Shown here: positions 6,893-12,440 of the stretch, piece by piece
Position numbering within the stretch: position 1 is the stretch's first letter
Layout: the number at the start of each line of letters is the position of its first letter
Assembly (NCBI GenBank): GCA_020436865.1
Contig: JAGQXA010000256.1
Location: forward strand, 1-14,995
From: Saprospiraceae bacterium
GTDB taxonomy: Bacteria > Bacteroidota > Bacteroidia > Chitinophagales > Saprospiraceae
Direction of reading: 5' to 3'
Length of the DNA stretch: 14,995 nt
Program-made: the position numbers and the translations under genes
Notes under the pieces: generated by a model
What the model was told of the DNA's origin: nothing
The model's database searches: none
The model's input: only the letters and a program-made list of their open reading frames with translations

Positions 6893-8667
6893 AGTATCTT
6901 ACAAGCTTTGGTCACGTTGTAAAGGTATTTTTGCATATCCCAGGCTGCGGTCGGGCAACGTTCGGCGCACAGGCCGCAGTGCAGGCAAACGTCTTCGTCT
7001 TTGACCATGACCCTTTTGGTGGGCAGAGGTTCAGACACGTATAGGTCTTGGGAAGTATTACTGGCCGGCGCGTTGAGGCGGGCCCGCAGGTCCTCCTCTT
7101 CGCCGTTTTCGGTAAAAGTGATACAGGAAGTCGGGCAGATATCGACGCAGGCGTCGCATTCGATGCACTTGCTGTCGGTAAAGACCGTTTGCACGTCGCA
7201 GTTCAGGCATCGCTGCGCCTCCTGGAAGCCGACGCCGCGATCGAAGCCCAGTTCGACCTCCACCTTGCGGTTGGTCAGGGTCAGCACCTTGCTTTCATGC
7301 GGCACTTTATAGCGCTGGTCGGTCACGACGTAGCTGTCGTACATCCATTCGTGGATGCCCATCTTCTGATGGATAAGGTTGGTCATGGGCGCCGGGCGGT
7401 CGTGCACGTCCCCGCCCTGACAGTAGCGGTCGATCGAAATGGCGGCCTGATGCCCGTGGGCGGCCGCGGTGATGATGTTTTCCGGTCCGAAGGCGGCGTC
7501 GCCGCCGAAGAAGACCTTGGGCAGGGTCGACTGAAAAGTGACCTTGTCGAGCGCGGGGAGGTCCCACTTGCCGAACTCGATCCCCAGGTCGCGTTCGATC
7601 CAGGGAAAGGCATTGTCCTGCCCGATGGCGATGATCACGTCGTCGGCTTCGACAAAGGTATCGGGTTCGCCCGTGGATACCAGTCGCCGCCGACCGTTCT
7701 CGTCGTATTCGGCCTTGACGTGTTCGAACAGCACGCCCTTCAGCCGGCCGTTCTCCACTACGAATTCCTTGGGCGGCATGTTGTTGAGGATGGGGATGCC
7801 TTCCTCCTGGGCGTCTTCGATCTCCCAGGGAGAGGCCTTCATATCCTTGAACGGGCTGCGCACGATGACCTTGACGTCGTCGCCGCCCAGCCGCCGGGAG
7901 GTCCGGCAGCAGTCCATCGCCGTATTGCCGCCGCCGAGCACGATCACTTTCCTCCCGATCTTGTCGGTATGCTCGAAGGCCACATTGGCCAGAAATTCGA
8001 TCCCGATGTGGATGTTCTTGGCGCCCTCTTCCCGGCCGGGCAATTGCAGGTCGCGGCCCTTCGGCGCTCCGGTGCCGACGAACACGGCGTCGTAGCCCTT
8101 TTCCAGGATCTCGCGCATGCTCGCCACGTACTGATTGAAATGCGTGTGGATGCCCAGGTCGATGATGTAGCCCACTTCTTCGTCGAGCACCTCTTCCGGC
8201 AAGCGGAATGCCGGGATCTGCGTGCGCATCATGCCGCCGCCCTTGTGCCACTCGTCGTACAGATGGATCTCGTATCCGAGCGGCGCCAGGTCGCGCGCCA
8301 CGGTCAACGAGGCCGGCCCGCCCCCGATCAAAGCGATCTTTTTGCCGTTCGGCGGAAAGGGGCCCTGCGGCATCAGGCTCCTGACATCGCCCTTGTGGTC
8401 GGCCGCCACGCGCTTCAGGCGGCAAATGGCGACGGGCTCCTCCTCTACCCTCCCGCGACGGCAGGCCGGCTCGCAGGGACGATCGCAGGTGCGGCCCAGG
8501 ATGCCCGGGAAGACATTGGATTCCCAATTGATCATATACGCCTCGGTGTAGCGCTCGGCGGCGATGAGGCGAATGTACTCCGGTACCGGCGTGTGGGCCG
8601 GGCAAGCGTATTGGCAGTCAACCACCTTGTGGAAGTACTCCGGATCGCGAATATTAGTAGGCTCCAA
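6889..8667 (-). CDS. GltD-like FAD/NAD(P) oxidoreductase with two C-terminal [4Fe-4S] motifs
   Basis: Encodes 592 residues. The N-terminal cysteine domain of the GltD/dihydropyrimidine dehydrogenase type has Cys18, Cys22, Cys61, Cys65 and Cys69 (CQYACPAHTP; RTCDRPCEPACRRG). A two-nucleotide-binding flavoprotein core follows: GGGPAS (115-120) for FAD, GGGNTAMDCC (245-254) for NAD(P)H and FFGGDAAFGPENIITA (386-401) as the second FAD contact. The C-terminal domain adds CLNC (487-490) and two complete cluster motifs, CIECDACVDICP (501-512) and CLHCGLCAERCP (561-572). These are about 50 residues apart and not in a compact ferredoxin arrangement. It is first in the operon and overlaps korA by 4 nt, so the likely job is moving electrons between KorAB or ferredoxin and NAD(P). 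There is no glutamate synthase large subunit, so a GltD role is unlikely. The start is TTG, since in-frame stops lie 11 codons upstream and no ATG intervenes. The acceptor is unproven. Confidence 0.88.
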   Translation of the reverse strand: MEPTNIRDPEYFHKVVDCQYACPAHTPVPEYIRLIAAERYTEAYMINWESNVFPGILGRTCDRPCEPACRRGRVEEEPVAICRLKRVAADHKGDVRSLMPQGPFPPNGKKIALIGGGPASLTVARDLAPLGYEIHLYDEWHKGGGMMRTQIPAFRLPEEVLDEEVGYIIDLGIHTHFNQYVASMREILEKGYDAVFVGTGAPKGRDLQLPGREEGAKNIHIGIEFLANVAFEHTDKIGRKVIVLGGGNTAMDCCRTSRRLGGDDVKVIVRSPFKDMKASPWEIEDAQEEGIPILNNMPPKEFVVENGRLKGVLFEHVKAEYDENGRRRLVSTGEPDTFVEADDVIIAIGQDNAFPWIERDLGIEFGKWDLPALDKVTFQSTLPKVFFGGDAAFGPENIITAAAHGHQAAISIDRYCQGGDVHDRPAPMTNLIHQKMGIHEWMYDSYVVTDQRYKVPHESKVLTLTNRKVEVELGFDRGVGFQEAQRCLNCDVQTVFTDSKCIECDACVDICPTSCITFTENGEEEDLRARLNAPASNTSQDLYVSEPLPTKRVMVKDEDVCLHCGLCAERCPTAAWDMQKYLYNVTKACKIL

Positions 8668-8914
8668 AATATTATTCCTCTTTTGGGTGACAACAGGCTT
8701 TCATCATATTTGGAAGGGCGGGATAAAGAAAAGGAAATTTCAAAATATAAAAAATTTCCAGGAGGAAAAAGAGGGGGTTGGATGTTGGTCGTTGGTCCGA
8801 ATGGCATTCGGACATTTTCGCCGGGCGGATGTTGGATGCGGGCTTTGCCCACCGTAGCCTCGGCGAAGGGAATCTTTCGCGGTCCCCTGACCGCGCCGGA
8901 TGGATCTAAAAACA
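8668..8914. other. Hairpin-rich non-coding region upstream of the oxidoreductase operon
   Basis: No gene is supported here. From the operon outward it holds three inverted repeats. The first is A/T-rich, GGAAATTT (8733-8740) and AAATTTCC (8752-8759). The second is a perfect 19-nt palindrome, GTCCGAATGGCATTCGGAC (8795-8813). The third is a 7-bp hairpin with a 4-nt loop (8878-8895, CGCGGTC and GACCGCG). The 9-mer GGATGTTGG occurs twice, at 8780-8788 and 8827-8835. Within the first repeat the minus strand reads TATATTTTG, a near match to TAnnTTTG, about 75 nt before the TTG start and a plausible weak promoter for the operon. The rest may be a mobile or lineage-specific intergenic repeat; I cannot match it to a named family. 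Confidence 0.5.
8677..8682 (-). promoter_or_regulatory. Ribosome binding site supporting a TTG start
   Basis: On the minus strand AAGAGG lies 9 nt before the TTG codon at 8667. It decides the start of the oxidoreductase, because the short open stretch between the upstream in-frame stops and this TTG contains no ATG or GTG. Shine-Dalgarno-like sequences are uncommon in Bacteroidota, so its presence before a weak start codon is notable. Confidence 0.5.
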
Positions 8915-8949
8915 AAAAGCCGTTGACCGGCGGGCGGTCAACGGCTTTT
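8915..8949 (-). terminator. Intrinsic terminator of the SlyD-like gene
   Basis: Perfect 15-bp inverted repeat (AAAAGCCGTTGACCG at 8915-8929; its complement at 8935-8949) with a 5-nt loop. On the minus strand the stem runs into TTTTTGTTTTTAG, a classical U-tract, 18 nt after the SlyD stop codon. On the plus strand it has only four T residues, so it acts mainly on the minus strand. Confidence 0.93.
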
Positions 8950-8967
8950 GAGGGTGGGCGGGGGTGA

Positions 8968-9471
8968 TCAATGATGATGCCCGCCGGGGCCATGCACATG
9001 GCCGTGGTCGAGTTCTTCGGGGGTGGCGTCGCGAACGTCCACGATCTCGCCTTTGAAGAACAGGTCTTTCCCGGCGAGAGGGTGGTTGAAGTCCATTTTG
9101 ACGGTTTCCGGACCGATCTCCAGCACGTAGCCGGTGAGGGGGCGGCCCTGTTGGTCCTGCATGGGGATGGAATTGCCCTCTTGCAGGATATCGTTGACGG
9201 GCTCACCGTTCTCGTCGACAAAGATGCTGATCGGCACGTCGATCACGTTTTCCTGGATGAAGGCCCCGTAGCCCTGCGGGATATTGAACTCAAACCCGTC
9301 GCCGACCTTGAGGCCGGCAATGTTCTTCTCGAAATCGGGCAAGAGCTGCCCGATCCCGTAAATGAAGGCCAACGGATCGTCGGCTTCCACTTTTTGGACG
9401 AATTCGCCGTCGGGGGCGTCCAGGTTCAGTTGGTAGGAAATGCTCACTACCTTGTCTTGGCTAACAGTCAT
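8968..9471 (-). CDS. slyD: SlyD-like FKBP-type peptidyl-prolyl cis-trans isomerase
   Basis: Encodes 167 residues of a cytoplasmic prolyl isomerase/chaperone. The FKBP core is split as in SlyD. The first half has ISYQL (11-15), DPLAFIYGIGQLLPDFE (32-48) and GLKVGDGFEF. An inserted insert-in-flap chaperone domain lies around residues 70-125. The second half, MDFNHPLAGKDLFFKGEIV (126-144), closes the core. The C-terminus EELDHGHVHGPGGHHH (152-167) closely resembles the start of the E. coli SlyD metal-binding tail. It has six histidines but is much shorter and lacks cysteines, so Ni or Zn binding is plausible but weaker. It is monocistronic: its own promoter lies about 100 nt upstream and a strong terminator follows. 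There is no signal peptide. Family assignment is secure; a role in nickel enzyme maturation is only a possibility. Confidence 0.94.
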   Translation of the reverse strand: MTVSQDKVVSISYQLNLDAPDGEFVQKVEADDPLAFIYGIGQLLPDFEKNIAGLKVGDGFEFNIPQGYGAFIQENVIDVPISIFVDENGEPVNDILQEGNSIPMQDQQGRPLTGYVLEIGPETVKMDFNHPLAGKDLFFKGEIVDVRDATPEELDHGHVHGPGGHHH

Positions 9472-9568
9472 GCAATTTGCAATTTCAGCATTAAAAAATC
9501 GCCCATCCTCTCAGCCATTCGAACGATGCACCACACCGGTCAAATCAGCCAAGGATCAGGTCGTCCCG

Positions 9569-9576
9569 CAAAAGTA
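9569..9576 (-). promoter_or_regulatory. Bacteroidota-type -7 box for the SlyD-like gene
   Basis: On the minus strand this reads TACTTTTG, an exact TAnnTTTG match followed by CGGG. It sits 97 nt upstream of the SlyD ATG and 44 nt past the stop of the upstream caspase-TPR gene, predicting a 5' leader of about 90 nt. The -33 position holds only a TTTC-like sequence. Confidence 0.55.
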
Positions 9577-9620
9577 CAACAATCCGGCGGGAGGCCGAAA
9601 GATATAGGTGTTTCTTTCCG

Positions 9621-12155
9621 TTAGTGGTCATCAAACTCTTCGAGGACGCCGCCCATTTCCACGTATTTATCCAGCATTTCTTGCGAGCGTTCGTAGTCGC
9701 CCTGCAGGTCATAAATGGAACTGAGCAGATAGTAGCCTTCGAAAAAGTCATTCGCTTCGTCGATCGACTTCAAAGCGGCCGCTTCGGCATTATCCAGATC
9801 GTCCATTAGAAAATAGGCGTTGGCCAGGCCGAATTGGAAGAACGGTTCCAAGATATCGTAACCTTCCTCCTCCGCTTCGGCCATTTCAAGGGTGAACTGG
9901 AAGAGGTCCAGGGCTTCCTCCAGGCGATATTGGCCGTTGAATACCATGCCCAGATAGAACAGGGTCAGGGGATCGCTTTGACCGTCATCCAGGAGCATGT
10001 ACAACAGTTCTTCTGCTTGCTGGTAATCTCCTTCGTTAAAGCTCTTTTCGGCCTTTTCTTTGAGCAACTCCACGTTCAGATTCCCTGCGTCGTCGTAAAA
10101 AGACTCCTCTTCCAGATTTACCTCACTGGAAATTCGCGCCCGCACCTCTTCTTCCGGCAAAAGGGGGAACTGGGTATTCTGCTGGATCCAGTCAAGCGTG
10201 ATCTTGGAGTTCGAGTGCCAGTACATATTTTCCTGCGATTCCAGAAGCAGGCAGGTCTGAAAATACGGGATCGAGGCCTCGACATCCCCTGAATCATAGA
10301 GCATGGCCCCCATTTCGTACTGATACTGCGGATTGCCGGGTTCGAGATCGAGCGCATGCTGGCAGGCTGCCTTTCCCGGATCGTACTCTTTGGTGTACCG
10401 GTAATTGATCCCGAGCCAGTTCCAGGCATGGGCAAAATCGGGTTGCGCCTGGGTAACTTCGTTCAGTAGTTCGATCGCTCCCTCGTGGTCATTATTTGAA
10501 TAAAGGGCTTGGGCGAGATCGAACTGAAAGTAGGGTTTCTGTTCGGCTTCGACCAGCTCGACAGCTTTCCGCAGCGGCGCTTCGGCCGCCTCGTAGTCTC
10601 CATTTCCATACATCAGGCACAAGCCTTGCAGGTTGTACGGCAGCGCCCACTGCGGCGATAATTCAGTGGCCTTTTGGGCATTCGTCAGGGCTTCCTCGTA
10701 CTGGCCATTGTTGTAGGCAAATAAGGCCTTGTCGTAATACACATTCGGATTTTCCTGCAGGTACTCGTATTCTTCTCCCAGATCGTTCAGGAATTCGTCC
10801 ATTTCCTTTTGCTGGGTAACCAGTTTTTCCTGCGCCTTGGCCGACTTGTTCGATTCGTAGTACTTGACCCGTTCCACCAGCGATTCGAAATTGAGCTGCC
10901 GCAGCTTGAAGGTCTTGTACAGGTAGTGGTCCTCGCCCAACAATTCGCAGGCGCGGCCCAGGTAGGCCGGGTAGAGCGAGAACTTGGGATCTTTTTTGAA
11001 ATAGGTGGCCAATTGGGCCGAATCGGCCTGCATATAAGTATTGTACACCTCCTGCGAGCCGTCGGTCAGCGCGGCCACGAAGCTGTAGGTCAGGTCTTCC
11101 TTGTCGGAGGCGGACAAACTCTCCAGGGCCGTCAGCTTCCGGTAGTACCAGTTGGCGCAATCGCGCATGGGCTCCAACAGCTGTTGCTCCTTCAGCGCTT
11201 TTTCGAAGGCCTTTTTCCATTCGTCGGCTTCCGGGTTTGCAGCCGCAGCCGGCTGCTCGAGTCCGCGGGTGGTCACATTGCCCGCGGGGGCGGCCGTATT
11301 GTTCGAGGGGGCGGGAGCGCCTCCGGCCTTCACATAGGTCAACACCTGGTTTTTGTCGCCCACGGCAAACGGCAACTGGCTGCGAACGGCCTGGCTGACC
11401 TGCTCTTCCAGGTAGTTCTCGATCTCGACCACGGTGATCTCGCCGTTGCCGTTCTTATCGGCGGCGCCGGAAAGGCCTTCGACGAGGTAAAAGGAAAATA
11501 CGCCGCGGCCGCCGCCCCAGTTCGGGCCCTCCTTCGACAGTTCGTTGGGCTGGCACGACAGCAGTTTTACCTCCTTGGAATACTGCTGGCTCAGGTTGGC
11601 CGTCACCGCGCTCGCACCGGGAAGTTCGCCGGCCCCTTCGCCCGACTTGCAGGCGTCGGTGATCAGGATGACGTGCACCTCCTTAGCGGAAAGGTCCTTA
11701 ATGATGGTCTGCAGATCGCGCAGATTGAACGCGCCTCCGGCCATGAAGTTGTTGGGCGGCGAGTTGTAGGTGAGCAGATAACCCAGTCCGCTGCTGGTCA
11801 GCGTCTCCTTGTCGCCGTGCCCGGCGAAGTAGATGATGACGCGGTCGCCGGCCTTGCTTTCTTTCAGCAGCCAGCTGAACTCCTTGACGAGGTTGCCGGA
11901 AGTGGCCTGGTCGTTGACCAGCAGATGGACGTCCTTCGGGTTCTTGACCCAGCCGTGGTCGGAGAGGAACTTGGCAAAGGCCTCCGCATCGCGGTGCGCA
12001 TAGTTCAGTTTGGGGATCTTCGGATCCTGGTATTTCGAAATGCCGACGATCAGCGCCCGGGTCGGAGGGGACTCCGTAGTGAAAAAGGCATCCTGAGCGC
12101 GGAGCATACACGCGATCGACAGAAAAAGCAACAGGGGGAGCAGGGATTTCAGCAT
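9621..12155 (-). CDS. Secreted caspase-fold (peptidase C14) protein with C-terminal TPR repeats
   Basis: Encodes 844 residues from the ATG at 12155. Residues 1-20 form a signal peptide (MLKSLLPLLLFLSIACMLRA) with cleavage before Gln21, so it is exported. Residues 31 to about 275 are a caspase-like domain: RALIVGISKYQD (33-44), catalytic His113 in YFAGHGD, catalytic Cys169 in TDACKSG, and CQPNE (201-205). Residues 233-244 read DKNGNGEITVVE, a full EF-hand calcium-loop pattern. A low-complexity Ala/Pro/Asn linker (about 278-305) leads to a helical region and roughly nine TPR-like repeats (about 480-840), ending in an acidic tail. The reading frame stays open for 255 codons upstream, but those residues lack character and the signal peptide fixes the start. 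Caspase-TPR proteins are known in bacteria; substrate and partners are unknown. It is divergent from the giant unknown gene. Confidence 0.88.
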   Translation of the reverse strand: MLKSLLPLLLFLSIACMLRAQDAFFTTESPPTRALIVGISKYQDPKIPKLNYAHRDAEAFAKFLSDHGWVKNPKDVHLLVNDQATSGNLVKEFSWLLKESKAGDRVIIYFAGHGDKETLTSSGLGYLLTYNSPPNNFMAGGAFNLRDLQTIIKDLSAKEVHVILITDACKSGEGAGELPGASAVTANLSQQYSKEVKLLSCQPNELSKEGPNWGGGRGVFSFYLVEGLSGAADKNGNGEITVVEIENYLEEQVSQAVRSQLPFAVGDKNQVLTYVKAGGAPAPSNNTAAPAGNVTTRGLEQPAAAANPEADEWKKAFEKALKEQQLLEPMRDCANWYYRKLTALESLSASDKEDLTYSFVAALTDGSQEVYNTYMQADSAQLATYFKKDPKFSLYPAYLGRACELLGEDHYLYKTFKLRQLNFESLVERVKYYESNKSAKAQEKLVTQQKEMDEFLNDLGEEYEYLQENPNVYYDKALFAYNNGQYEEALTNAQKATELSPQWALPYNLQGLCLMYGNGDYEAAEAPLRKAVELVEAEQKPYFQFDLAQALYSNNDHEGAIELLNEVTQAQPDFAHAWNWLGINYRYTKEYDPGKAACQHALDLEPGNPQYQYEMGAMLYDSGDVEASIPYFQTCLLLESQENMYWHSNSKITLDWIQQNTQFPLLPEEEVRARISSEVNLEEESFYDDAGNLNVELLKEKAEKSFNEGDYQQAEELLYMLLDDGQSDPLTLFYLGMVFNGQYRLEEALDLFQFTLEMAEAEEEGYDILEPFFQFGLANAYFLMDDLDNAEAAALKSIDEANDFFEGYYLLSSIYDLQGDYERSQEMLDKYVEMGGVLEEFDDH

Positions 12156-12440
12156 CGGGAATTTAGGTTGTAGAGATGAAATTTTACGGAAGATAGGAAA
12201 ATTCCGGGACAGCAGCCCCAGCCTCTTGCTATTGAGCGCAAAAGCCCTTAAATTGACTGCCGTTGTATTCCTTACCCGAACAAGAAACACTCGTTCACCT
12301 ATTCCAGCCTTTTGTAGAATCTTGCCACGGAACGGATTCGTCCTGTAACCGTATTTTTCGTTCCGGCCCCGCCTGATACCCGAACGTTTTGTCCAATATC
12401 TGCCGGCGTCGCTCCGGCGTCCGACCTTAAAAACCGATCT
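12156..12440. promoter_or_regulatory. Divergent intergenic region between the caspase-TPR and giant unknown genes
   Basis: It contains no supportable gene. On the plus strand TATTTTTC (12352-12359) matches 7 of 8 positions of TAnnTTTG, 81 nt before the ATG at 12441. It lies between the arms of a 7-bp inverted repeat, CGGAACG (12328-12334) and CGTTCCG (12359-12365). CCGGCGTC is repeated at 12403-12410 and 12414-12421, just before the gene. On the minus strand the best candidate toward the caspase gene is TATCTTCC (12191-12198), a poor match. No promoter here is convincing. Confidence 0.35.

Noticed and set aside
5099..6922. Long plus-strand open frame of 607 codons opposite korA
   Set aside because: korA has complete family motifs on the minus strand. 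The plus-strand frame has no recognisable motif and arises from GC-rich third positions.
6889..8667. Naming the oxidoreductase as glutamate synthase small subunit (gltD)
   Set aside because: No large subunit gene is adjacent, two extra [4Fe-4S] motifs are present, and it is translationally coupled to korA.
7048..8967. Long plus-strand open frame of 639 codons opposite the FAD/[4Fe-4S] oxidoreductase
   Set aside because: It runs through the terminator and the non-coding region and shows no domain. It is an antisense shadow.
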